Source: Pholiota molesta
Taxonomy: Eukaryota; Basidiomycota; Agaricomycetes; Agaricales; Strophariaceae
Direction: 5' to 3'
DNA length: 64,000 nt
Assembly (NCBI GenBank): GCA_014925825.1
Contig: JACGCK010000035.1
Coordinates: forward strand, 248,001-312,000
The position numbers and the translations under genes were made by a program. Below the pieces are notes generated by a model. It was not told where the DNA came from, made no database searches, and saw only the letters and a list, made by a program, of their open reading frames with translations. This document shows positions 1 through 10,624 of this stretch, in pieces (position 1 is the first letter of the stretch; each line of letters opens with the position of its first letter).

Positions 1-1525
1 GAAACAGTGTTGAAAATGGCACTAGTTATGAGATATAAGCGACCAAGTAATTAGCAAAAAATAGTAAATATCAAGTCTCACCGTGTTCCACTGGTAGCAT
101 TCGCCGGAGATGACTGGACAAGTGAACTGAAGCTCCTGGTGCTAATATCCTTGGTGAAATAGGGAATGGCAAGGAAAGCATCGAAAATTCCTGCTGGGGG
201 TGTTGGGGCGTCATAGAATAGAAGCTGCGAGATACCAGGCTGTGTTGCGTCAGACGAAGAGTTACCATGAGATGTTATAAGAATGGCGAACCTCTCCGAG
301 TAGGAAATTATATGTGGTGATGATGCTAGCCTTGGGATCAGTGACATTCGCGTGGAATGCCGCGGTAGCAGCGGCCACGTCAGGAATAAAAGGAGCAATA
401 ATAGTTATTAGACCACCCTGCAGAAGAATGTTAGCGACATAAGAACGAAGAATCAGCCAGGCAATAGTTACCCAAACTTGAGTCTGAGGGAATGTTTTTA
501 GCGTAAATTTGGTGACGATCCCCTAATAACCCATAAAGGTATTCATATCGGTAATTGGAGCACCAGAGAAGAGCATACGTACGAAGTTGTTCAGACCACC
601 CTAGTATTTCGGAACGCGTTGGTTAGAAATATCGCAAATATACATATTGATAGCCCACCTTGAGCCCATTGAAAAGCGCTGGATCCGAAGATTCTGTTAC
701 AGTGACAACATTTCCATTCGGCTTCACCAGCTCATAAGCTGTAACGGTATCGACAGTCAACCCATACTGATTCGTCTTCCAAGAGTACCCTTTCGAGGAA
801 TAAATTAGTTGAATAAATAAGGGACACCAAAAGTCGGTCACTTACCTCCTCCCAAGATAAATCCTGCCACACCAACGCCAGTCACCCGACCGCCCACGAC
901 ATTCACGTTGTAAGGCTCAAGTGCTGCATAGACCTCATCCCAGATTAAGCCAGGTCCAATCTCTACAGTTTGACTTGAAACGTCGTAGTTGATAGCAGAA
1001 AATCGATACATGGAAATATGGACTCCAGTAGTCGAGGAGAATCCGGGATTGGAGGCATGGCCTCCTCCTTTGACCTAGATCCGAACGTTGAGGTGTGATA
1101 ACTATGTGAACATAACATAAAACGTACCGCGAATGGTGTTCCGGTGCTCCCAACTATATTGAGCTATAAATCGGAAGAGTATCAGAAAGCAGAGAATAAC
1201 GGAAGTAGGTAGCACTCACAATGACTCCAACGTCAGCTGCTGTTCCTGGTTCCACGACACAGGCGGCGTGCTGGCTGCTTGAACTGGCCCAATGAGAAAT
1301 TCCCTTGGCATACAGCGGATGCACTGGAAGGCAGAATGTTAGCACGAAATATGACCATGGTTAAAGCGCCATACGAGGGTAGTAGACATCGCTCGCAGAT
1401 GAGATAGCACTGGCGATCTGCATGCAAACTGGGTCAAGGGTCCTTTCTTCGAGATGTGGAATGCCGTAGGCAAGGCTGGCCAACGCCAGAGGGAGAACAG
1501 TTCGTTTCAAAGGAGACATTTTCAT
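1..1525 (-). CDS. Secreted FAD-linked oxidoreductase (berberine-bridge type), 3' end off window
   Basis: Start chosen at 1525, where an ATG opens a hydrophobic leader (MKMSPLKRTVLPLALASLAY) typical of a signal peptide. The first exon ends near 1375 at a GTATGG donor. Later exons read HWASSSSQHAACVVEPGTAA, then VKGGGHASNPGFSSTTGVHI, then GGRVTGVGVAGFILGGG and YGLTVDTVTAYELVKPNG. These match the FAD-binding type 2 (PCMH) fold: the KGGGH segment and the GG-rich turn lie around the cofactor. Family members oxidise small molecules or sugars using covalently bound FAD and are often secreted in fungi. At least five short introns are visible, each with GT..AG ends. The C-terminal BBE region is beyond the left edge. 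Substrate cannot be inferred. It appears intact as far as it can be read. Confidence 0.87.
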
Positions 1526-2537
1526 ATCCCAGGAAGACGAATATCCCGACAGAATCTTACCAGGTCATACCGTCATACTTATATGTTTTTGAGCGCCCAG
1601 AAAACATGTTGTCGCACCGTGCTAAGACGAATGACAAATTGTCGGAAGACTCTGGGATGTTTCAACACGCGATATGATAGCCCTGCTCCCTATAGTCTGG
1701 GAAGATTCAGACAGCTCTTAGTCTGGGTCTAGCCTGCTGGGGCGGCGTCGCGAGACGTCGCGTCGTTGGCGACATAAATAGTTGCCTGTAAAGGAGATGT
1801 CGTTTTCGTCATGCCGAGTTGACCTGTCCCGTTAGACCCTGTGATTGGCTTTAGATGGTCGGAGTTTCCGGGAGGCCCAATGCTGTGCGAGCTGTCCGTG
1901 CCCGATGTTCCGAGTGACATACGAACATTTACTACATATGTCTGTAAGTTCCTCAAGGAATTTTTGTTCGCTGGATGGGAAACAAGTATTACACTGACTC
2001 GACGTATAAAATAACTTTCACGTATAAAATGTGAATAGAATGCTTGTCGAGACCGATAATTGTCAAATTAGACGACGTCGACAAGTGCATTCATGTTCAC
2101 TGCAAAACCTACATATGCTGTACTCCGTCATAGTTCCAATAATGTCGTCCTCACACGCTGTCCATCGCTGCATTCTCAGCTGCATTTCCGGATATTCAGC
2201 TGCACCTCCTGACATAGTGAATTTTCTTCCAGGCGCACTGTCGGCTCAATATGAATACAAAGCGATCGCAGAATGAAAAAAATTCGCTATTAGTATGTAT
2301 GTTCAACGTCAAGTCCATACGATTTCCGAGATTCTACATGGCCCATCACTTGGAGTGGGAATGAGGTTCCTACATATGTCGACAGCACGACCGAAAAGAA
2401 GATTATCATAAAACTTGGATCAATAATTAATTAATCCATGCTAAGTAATGTACCTTACAACGGAAGCAGAATCCGAATCTATAAACTTCTATGTATACCG
2501 AACCACATACTCTCTAAGATGCAAGCGCTATAGCTAG
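1526..2537. other. Intergenic, with a short orphan tail frame at 1729-1956 (-)
   Basis: No convincing gene. On the minus strand 1729-1956 is an open frame of 75 codons starting MRNLQTYVVNVRMSLGTSG. It weakly resembles the Ser/Gly-rich cytoplasmic tail of Agaricomycete multi-pass membrane proteins, but no membrane exons were found upstream of it. It may be a remnant of such a gene or chance. Confidence 0.3.
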
Positions 2538-4135
2538 CTAAACATGCGGTAGAAAAGACGTCCACTGGACTTCCAGCAATGCCCCTGGCGGGAGATTGCG
2601 CAGAGCAATCAACGCCTCCGTCAGAAGAACAAGGCGCGCAACGATGTATATAGGCAGCCCAAAATAAATCGCAATCGTCGTTGAGACATCCTTCAAATCT
2701 TCGAAGAACCGCTCCAAACAAAACGTCTCCGTCTGGAAAAATATACTCTGCGACAGCACGGATATGACCATGAGACAAGGGACCCCGGTGACCACGACCG
2801 ACGCGACCTGCCAGGTGATCTCCTCAGCATGCGTTGGGAAGAGGAAGTCCCAACCCGCGCAGTGGATGCCGCCGAAGATGATGCCGATGATCGATACGGC
2901 GCCGACGATGCGGTTGCTTTCCTTGTCGGAGGTGTTCAAGGCGTAGAAGGGGTGCACTTTCTCTTCGTTCTCTTTGATCGTATTGCTGCGCCCTGCGAAT
3001 TCGGCCATGTCGCCGAGTCGAGCAAATATCGTTACGATGGCTTGCCATGGCCAACGGACAAGGACGTTCCTTATCAAACCGATCGCGATATTCCCTGAAG
3101 TGAGAAATCGATGAGAAAGGAGCAAATAGACGAGCTGATGAAGATGCATACAGTAATGCCCAGCGGATCGCGCAGGTTTTTGTTGAGGTGCTGTGATTCG
3201 TAGAGGACCATTGGGCGAGGGTAGCGGGAAATCCTCATTTGGTACTTCTATTTTAGGAAAAGATCAAGATCAGAATGAGGCGATCGGTCAAATTCGGAGA
3301 CGATAATTCTGACCTTTCTCAGGAATAGGTGCATCGAAAACATAGACTGGCACTGTCGTCCGAACATCGAGGGGTTTGTTCCACCAGAAAAAATACATGA
3401 AGCTGTTGAGAGCGGCGAACGCTAGCGTTACGAGCTCAAGCTCCGTCATGACCAGACCCTGTGCCCGGCGTGTGATACATTGAGCTATAAACCACGAGGT
3501 TTGACCGATTACGAGCATCTTGGAGAGTGCGTCGCCTTTGCTGCGGTCTTGAATCTCTTCCTCGGTGATGGAGGGAAATTCGATCAAGCGTTTTCGAAGT
3601 AGCTCTTCCATCTGCTCGGGAGAGAGTACACCGGCTCTTCGGGACCCGCGATACAGGACGAACCCGCCCATTTGAATGAAGTATCCGTGAGTTTTCGTCC
3701 ACTTGTATTCCTTATCCTCCTTGTCTATTGGATACAATCGCGATCAGAGTAAACTAGTGTAAGGTTGAACTTTTCCGCACCATTATATTGCGCGGCCAAT
3801 TTCCGAGCACCAATCCATTGTCGAATAGCCCAAAAAATCATCATCTCGGGAGCGATGATGGTCCAAATCATCAGCTCAAGTCGCATCAGAGCGACCTGCC
3901 ACTCTTTTTTGCCTGGAGCGGGAATATTCGGGTGGACACTGACCCAAGAACATGCAACGATGGTGACCACACAAGTCCAGACAATATTCCATACCGATCG
4001 GGTGTTGGGACAGCTGCAACCGATGTTGGGCGATGTGAATGGACTGGATATACGTCGGGGGACCTCTGTGACGAGCGTTGGGGCGGCATGGATACTTCGG
4101 TGGAAAGCAGAGATCAGCGCAAGCAGGAATAGCAT
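2538..4135 (-). CDS. Multi-pass membrane protein of an uncharacterised Agaricomycete family
   Basis: Four exons can be joined in frame: 4135-3781, 3724-3314, 3247-3152 and 3094-2538, with introns of 56-66 nt. The N-terminus (MLFLLALISAFHRSIHAAP) is a likely signal peptide. Then come WNIVWTCVVTIVACSWVSVH, KWTKTHGYFIQMGGFVLY, WFIAQCITRRAQGLVMTELE, FFWWNKPLDV, and a C-terminal block with several hydrophobic helices (VGAVSIIGIIFGGIHCAGWD). The protein ends with W-T-S-F-L-P-H-V, the kind of ending I recall for this family, which is abundant in mushrooms and has no assigned function. All junctions keep the frame and no stop interrupts it, so the gene looks intact. I recognise the family pattern but know of no biochemical role. 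Confidence 0.8.
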
Positions 4136-5122
4136 ATGAGTCGATACGCTCGATCTGATTTTGCGTCCGTCGTATATATAACGCTGCGGCGGTTATCTAG
4201 TACGGTCGCCACATGTCGAGCGGCATAGAACGCAACGAGGCATTATCTACAGAAGTGTACTGTCAGCAATTTTCAGGGTGTATTCTTAATCGACAATAAT
4301 AAGACAGCACGCACAGGCCGCCAGCAGAGAAGACAGAATTGGGACCATCTTTGGCACATCCTTGCACACGAGTCAGGGTTTCAATGTTGTCGACGCGTCT
4401 CCGTAGCAGGGTTCTGGGCTTTGAATAGACAGTGACAAGAAGGAGGATGGCCTGTGGGTTGTCGTTTTGAATTAATAGCCGTGGAAAGCTGTTCGTCTCG
4501 GTTGCGGCATTCGGGTGACTGGGTATTGAGCGCTATTAGTTATCAAGTCAAGATGTGAAGGCAACTTCGTGCACAGCTCGTGGCAAATTACGCAGTTTGA
4601 CAGCACGTGATCTGTAAGTAGCCGCAATATCCGAGATCGACAGGGGCCATTTTGATATTTAATGGTATTGTTACTTTGTTACTACTAGTACTCGGTCGGT
4701 AATGAGATCTGAGAGCTAAAGAATGTATGAGATTTGGTTAGATATTATGTGGCTAGTAACCTTACAACTTCTGGAGTAAGGTCATATCCGAAGAATACCA
4801 ACCCACGGTCATGAAAGGATAAAAATACGATATCATAGTAGTGAATAACGGAATATCTGTTTTTGTAGATGCACGAGGCGAGATAGAGGACGCGAGATAT
4901 ATATATGCAGATACCTGAGAAACTGTTATATGAAATCCGATAACAAATGTAAAGGAGATACTGGTATCATCGAGCAAAGTTGAACGTTACACGGTCCTTG
5001 AGAGGCCAAGTGGACCACTTCTTTGACCCGAATCCGCATATTAATATTAATGTCTTTCTCAAGCCTTGCGTTGAGTCAAGCATAACATGTAGGTCTAGCT
5101 CAACCGATGAATCGCCTCAGCA
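4136..5122. other. Intergenic, with one unassigned open stretch
   Basis: AT-rich DNA. On the minus strand about 4275-4540 one frame stays open for roughly 88 codons (contains PQAILLLVTVYSKPRTLLRR) but has no ATG and no recognised relative, so it could be a lone exon or chance. Nothing else was identified. Confidence 0.3.
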
Positions 5123-5578
5123 TTAAATATCCACTTCGCAGGCAGTGCAACCTATGAGGTGTATACGCGAATATGGCTCAACAGACAAACATATACAGGC
5201 ATCTACAACGAGTTCAGTAGCAGGGGATAGACATGTTGAGTCGAAAACATCTGTTTGCGGTGTGGCAGCTGTGTTCCATGATGTCTGGTTCATAAGAGCA
5301 GTGGGAAAGTCCAGATTAAGAGTCGTCACTAGTCACCTTCCACGGCATGAGGCCTCTGGGTGGTTATCTGTCTCGGATTGGAAATCGAGCACTGGGAAAA
5401 TCACTTCTCACATGAACGTTCGAGAACTTTGGGTCGGATTCGAAACGAGATTCATGAGAGATCTGATTCCCGGAGCCATGATTCAGTACTCGATGACAAG
5501 CACATGCGTCCCAAATGGGACTCGGAAGGGCATTATTGTGCCGGGAGTTCCTCCTACACCCGTTAGCCTCGACGGCAT
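5123..5578 (-). pseudogene. Decayed reading frame of 152 codons with three in-frame TGA codons
   Basis: On the minus strand one frame runs from an ATG at 5578 to a stop ending at 5123. Inside it are only three stops, all TGA, in the contexts LVIEY*IMAPG, SSRTFM*EVIF and SCRGR*LVTT. Between them the frame reads like protein and includes evenly spread Cys residues near the end (CLSP, CICLS, CTACEV). Three identical stop codons could come from TGG or CGA codons hit by C-to-T or G-to-A transitions, as after RIP-like mutation or methyl-cytosine deamination. I do not recognise the protein. It could also be a chance frame; the plus strand holds an open frame of 145 codons over the same bases. Confidence 0.35.
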
Positions 5579-6589
5579 CTGACGGTCTCACCCGCAGAAG
5601 TGGAAGCCTTTGGGAAGCCTCCTCTTTTTCCTAAAGAGTTTTCACACACCTAATTTCCTACCAAAGGTTCATAACACGAAAGAGGCAAATGTGGCTGAGT
5701 GAAGGACTCATATACCAGAGCTTACCAGGCTAATATCTATTAGAAATTGTCTATCCAGCCTGCGGAGAGAGTATACGACTCGCAGGGAGAAAATCGGAAT
5801 AGGAGCGTCCAAATGCATGCCGCTGCGACGAATTTCCCGCGCTTGCGAAAATGCGTACCAAAAACATAAGGTGCACGGTTGGAAAATTTAGTAACGTGTA
5901 GCTTTGTTTACCCCTCCTTAATTACACTAGAATAGAGAAATCTAGAGCACTGGAATCAGGGCGTTCGAGGCTGCGGCCAGAGAGCGTTTAATATAGGAGC
6001 AGCCACCTCATCCGAAACGGGAAGCTGCTTGATTTATGCTACCGTAGGACACTTTTAATAGACCGTGCTGCTTGCTCCTTACTTAACCTCTGCATATTTT
6101 CTCAGTGCTCAATGAAGGTTTGACAAATTTCCACGCGCCATCCCACTCCTTCGACGTTAATATTAGATATAACTCTGCGAGAAGAGAAGACCACTCAATG
6201 TCTACTATCGAATTGACCTCGCGCTAGGTAGGCGCTTAATGGGCGCCTGTCAATGGTGAGAAACGGAGCATATGTAAATTATTAGATGTGCAATAGCACT
6301 ATTGACCAGAATCCGGTCAATAAATGAGGTTATCTACGATTCGGAAACATCTTATGATAGGCTACTCAGGCGCCTCAAGAATTGAAGCCTACGTAAATGA
6401 TTTTCACTCACTCGAACCCCTGTCCTGTACCAGCGCTCAATTTCAAGCGCTCACTTTCCTGGAGCGGCAACTACGCGGTGCCACTCCTGCACGCAGTCAC
6501 CTATGCTATGTCCTCTACGTCTATCAAGAAAGAAAAACGCGCAACACGGCTTGCGTCGGGGCTCGTTGAGTAGTTAGCGAGCGCTAAGC
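5579..6589. other. Intergenic, nothing identified
   Basis: No exon with convincing splice signals and no repeat was recognised. A few AGCGCT-like short palindromes recur (for example near 6430-6460 and 6580), also seen at the outer edge of the zinc-finger duplication. Confidence 0.4.
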
Positions 6590-9250
6590 GGTCAATCTCT
6601 TGAGCCACTGATCAAAGTCGTGTCAGATGATCACTTTGAAATCTAATCTCCATTAAATAATCGACATTCCAAGCAACATTCCAATCGAATATTCTTGTTG
6701 ATCCCTGCTGCCGGATTGCAGTGTGGCCGAGTGGCATTCTAAGTCTAAGCGTAGGGTTGATCTCTATGTTTTTGAACGTTTGTATTACTTAGATATGCAG
6801 GAAGGTAGATTTCAATGTGCTGAGTGAGCATCAGATAGAAGTTATCAAACAGAAACTCTGCCTGAACGTGATTAGTAACACTTACAGGTGAGCGCTCAGA
6901 AAAACTTAAGCTTGAATAGCTCGAGTATTAAAGTCTACACCAGTGCCGGGACACATACAAAGTTTAAGTCTCTCCGAGTCGAATCGAGCATTATAAAGCT
7001 GGAGACTATGAGTGGCAAGTTTGTATCCTAACAAAGACAATTCTTGAAGGCATAACGACTCGGCTAATACAAGCCACTGGCCAAGTCGTCGATCGCGACC
7101 AATTGTCATCGCCCCCGGGCCCTCAGATCTCGTGCTCGGCCCCAAATTCTCTACCAAACGCAGTAATAAACAAAAACCAGGTCTTGGCCAATCCGGCGGT
7201 AAACCTGACTATAGTATCTCTGCTCTTTCCCCTCCTTAACATGGTAGAAAACATAGTCCCTCGACAAAAGAGGGAATAAACCGAATGCCATCAAAACCAA
7301 TCCAACTGTTTTTTGAGAGGTATAAGTTCGAGCAGGGCTGGGACGCTTTGGAGCCCCATCCTCCCCGACATTCGTCGCATTGCCTCTATAGAACATCCCG
7401 AGCTCCTCCCTCCCGTCCCCAATTCCCGAACCTTGTACGCAAACGCGTCCCAGAGCGCCTCCTATCCACAACTCCATCCCATCAATCTATTTCCGACCAT
7501 GCCTGCCAGTCGTCACGTGCGTTCCCTATTCTCTTGTTTTCGCTATTGTGTTGGCCTTTGTTCTAACTTCTGATACCCTCCTTTCATCTAGGCTTGTCCT
7601 ATACAAGGATGTACTGTTACCTTCTCTCGTCGCCATGATATCAAGCGGCATCTGGAACTTCACAATGAAGGCGCTCAGTCAGTCGATCTCTCAATTGACC
7701 TTGCTGTCATCAGTGGCTAACTGCACGATATCCTAGGAACCGATGGGCCTGTCCCATTGACGGCTGTGAAAGGACTATGAGCCAGAAATCTAACATGGTG
7801 AATCATATACGTAACATACAGTGAGTTTGACAGAAATTCTTTGCTCGGTTCTGGTTCTCATCGATGTTCGACTAGTGCTAGCGAGAGCTCACCAACATTG
7901 ACTCGGACTCGGACGCGCTGCTCGACACCTGCTTCAAAATCAGTCAAAATCCCTTTGGGATTGGCTCGAGCTGTCGAAGCAGATTGTGTCAACTCCGTCT
8001 CAAGCATCCAGGCGTGCATGGGTGCCTTCCAGATCAGCGACTCGCACGATATGGGCATCGTGCCGTGCAAAGTTGAAGAACCAGGCCACCTATCGACCAG
8101 TACCCCTACTACCCCGGACTCTGTCCCCTCTCTCTCCCCATCAAACTCTGTCTCTGGCTCTATGTCTCCACCTTCCTGTGAGGAGTACATCCCTTGTCCT
8201 GCCTTTGGCTATGACTTCCCCACTGCCTCACCTTCGACGCCCTCAGAGTATTTCGACTACAACGACTTGGTATCTCAGTCGATCTCGGTTACGTGCCTCA
8301 ACTTCAACTTTACGTGCCCCGAGGCCTTCTCTACTCCCCCATTTGACATGAACATCGCGTGTCCAGATCTATTGCCCACTATCCCGGTCCAAGAAGATGT
8401 ATACTGCCCGCAGTACTGGAATGCCTCATCTTCCACATTCATCCCTGCTTATGGACTCGTAAACCCATTGATAGACTCCCAGCCCGAGCTCCAGAACATC
8501 ACCGGGTTTGACCCTTCTTGTTCCTACATCCCTGCCAATGAGCCCAGATATGGTGCGCAGATGTTTGAGGAATCGCCGGAATATCAGCCGGCCGTTATCG
8601 GTGTTCCTCCTGTATATCTGAACAGCCATGACGACCTGTTTGTTCCGTCTATCAACGCGATCGACTACTCTGACCTGGACTTGAGCTACTTTGACCCGAG
8701 CTGGAATATTTCCGCACCTCTCGATAACTTCGACGCCGCGTTGAACTATTGCTGATTCTCGTGGGGCTGGCATTTTTCTCACCAGTTGCATCGAACACGG
8801 ACTGCACGCACATTTTTACCATTGATCTCCGCGGAACATTACTTCATTTAGATATCTAGAACACATCGCACGACGGACGGCTTATACTTATCTTTATCTA
8901 TATCATTGCATTCACTCATCCTTTCCATTCCAGTTTCTTACCTTCTCTCAGTCTCTGTCCTCCCTTCTCAACACCCATAGCTGTGACAGGACCTCAAATG
9001 TCCTTGCGGCTTCTCGTATTCCATCTCCTTCCTTTCTTCAAATCCGAGTGAAACATGTTGCTGTCGGATTGTACCATACCTTCGTTATACTTCTATTCGT
9101 TTCCCGCGACACGGGCGAATGTTTAGGAAGTAATTCTGCCGCACCTAGTGCGCGAGTGTTTCTATTCTTTGCCTCTCCTTAGTTTACTTTACTCAGTGTA
9201 TATATTTTTATCGATTCATTTATTTCTATTGTAACTGTTATCTCAATATC
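6590..9250 (+). repeat. Inverted segmental duplication, copy 1 (zinc-finger block)
   Basis: This block is similar, in opposite orientation, to about 37420-39990. Matches include the far 5' end (GAGCCACTGATCAA near 6602 and its complement near 39940), the non-coding stretch 6700-7280, the whole zinc-finger gene and its 3' flank (for example ATATCATTGCATTCACTCAT near 8900 against its complement near 37560). Non-coding parts carry indels while the coding exons mostly do not, so this is an old duplication kept under some selection. Confidence 0.85.
7499..8755 (+). CDS. Two-finger C2H2 zinc-finger protein, copy 1
   Basis: Exons: 7499-7516, 7592-7677, about 7739-7820, then a long last exon to 8755. 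The short first exon MPASRH is followed by a phase-0 intron, finger 1 (CPIQGCTVTFSRRHDIKRH..H), a phase-2 intron, finger 2 (CPIDGCERTMSQKSNMVNH..H) whose last His codon is split by a third intron, and about 300 residues rich in Ser, Pro, Asp and Tyr. The acidic, aromatic C-terminus (YSDLDLSYFDPSWNIS) could be a transactivation region. Probably a nuclear DNA-binding regulator. The frame upstream of the chosen ATG stays open back to a TTG at 7313 with no ATG, and this stretch is conserved without indels in the second copy, so the true start may lie further upstream. Confidence 0.82.
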
Positions 9251-9540
9251 ACGATATCTATGAATTGACTTTGATTGTGTATGATAGCAAACGAATGAGT
9301 CATTGAAAATCCTGGGCACTGGGTAGCTTGAGTCAACCAAACGGCGCGCTTGCTTTGCTTATTAGACGCATCTTAAGTAGACGCTTCGAATATCAGGCGG
9401 ACTGTGAAGTTTGGAATTTGAAAGCGCGAAATCTAAATCACACGTTATCTTTCCTCTAAGTGCTTAGCACATCCTTCCAGGTCAGTAGCGTCATTTTTCG
9501 CTTGGTTTTTTCTTTTTAACGTTGCTCTTAGAAAACATCT
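8756..9540. other. 3' flank of zinc-finger copy 1
   Basis: Pyrimidine-rich DNA with no gene. The first 490 bases belong to the duplicated block; 9250-9540 is unique and directly precedes the next gene. Confidence 0.5.
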
Positions 9541-10332
9541 ATGGCAGATCTTGTTCGCAATGCTAGATCAGGGAGTACTTGGACGGAACACGAACTGATT
9601 GCGTATAACATATCAATAGCTGATCAAGATCAACAGACATTCTTCGGCGGCCCTCTCCCCAAATACACTGGCCCGCCCGGTTTCACTCAGTATGAAGAAC
9701 TCACAGACAACCTAGACCAACCGTCTCTGTCCCTGATCATGCGTCTCCTGTCTACGCACCGCGAAGAGGACGATGACTCGGCCGCGATTCAAGTTGATTT
9801 TACTCATGAAGTTCTACGGGCAGTGGGCTACGAGCGTCGGGACGCATGCGTACGCAGACGCAAGGCGCTCCTACTTGACATAAGCGGGGAGGAGGTCCAC
9901 ACTCAAGCGGATGTCTGCGTCCTGGGGGCTGGCAATCACAAACTAGACAACATATTACTCGTCGTTCAGGTGGACAGAACACACAGCGATCCGGCCGCAG
10001 ATCCGGAAGCACAGCTAGTGGCATCCGCGATTGCTGCGTTCCAGATGAACAACGCTAACAGATGCTACAGACTCTTTCTACCTGCTTTGGAGAGCCTGGT
10101 CGTTCCCGGTGTTACCGTGTCTGGATCATTTCCTCGCTTCTACAAGATCCATGTTACGTCCGCATTGGATCTTTGCGTAATGGGAGGGCTGTATCCTCCA
10201 GTACAGACCACCGTACACAGACACACGCCCTGCGTGCCGGGACGTTCCTCCGAAGGGATGAAACCGCTTAGCAACCGAGTTCACATTTTGGAGTGCTATG
10301 AAGCTTTCAAGAATGTTGTTTATCCACAATGA
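9541..10332 (+). CDS. Agaricomycete-specific hypothetical protein, 263 aa, single exon
   Basis: Uninterrupted frame from ATG 9541 to TGA. It resembles a family repeated many times in polypores, whose members carry a pattern like D-V-C followed by ILLLVQEDK, then a P-x-x-QL-x-A-x-AIAAFQ-x-NN segment, a PG-x-x-SG-x-x-P-x-FYKI segment and a closing EGMKPL-x-NR-x-x-I segment. This protein has ADVCVLGAGNHKLDNILLVV, then QVDRTH, QLVASAIAAFQMNNANR, GSFPRFYKIHVT and EGMKPLSNRVHILECYEAF. As I recall the family, D..(Q)EDK resembles a PD-(D/E)xK nuclease-like core. Here the E and K are V and R, so any such activity is probably lost. Family recall is from memory and the nuclease idea is inference. Confidence 0.7.
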   Translation: MADLVRNARSGSTWTEHELIAYNISIADQDQQTFFGGPLPKYTGPPGFTQYEELTDNLDQPSLSLIMRLLSTHREEDDDSAAIQVDFTHEVLRAVGYERRDACVRRRKALLLDISGEEVHTQADVCVLGAGNHKLDNILLVVQVDRTHSDPAADPEAQLVASAIAAFQMNNANRCYRLFLPALESLVVPGVTVSGSFPRFYKIHVTSALDLCVMGGLYPPVQTTVHRHTPCVPGRSSEGMKPLSNRVHILECYEAFKNVVYPQ

Positions 10333-10624
10333 AATCGGATGTTTCTACCTTTTTCTTGTTCCATACGCTGTCGGTATGACTTTAAACTATCGTAAGGTCT
10401 TTGTTTACTTCGGCAGATTTCAATAAAAGTACTGTGTCCCTCCTTGTGTCCCTCCTATTACACCTTTCTTGCTTGTCTTCTTCCATTTATCACCAGCCTT
10501 TTGTAATGCGAATAATATCTATCCTGAGCTTATATACTTGCAATGCTATTTGATCATACGAATGGACAAAGTGCAGTTCGCGAAAAGCTACAAAACAATT
10601 CTCACAAATGACTGGCATCCCTAT

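Noticed and set aside
6720..6790. tRNA-like stretch (TGGCCGAGTGG then AGGGTTGATCTCT)
   Set aside because: It looks like an A box and a weak B box, but no cloverleaf can be drawn, and the second copy of the block (near 39790-39850) has diverged at these bases.
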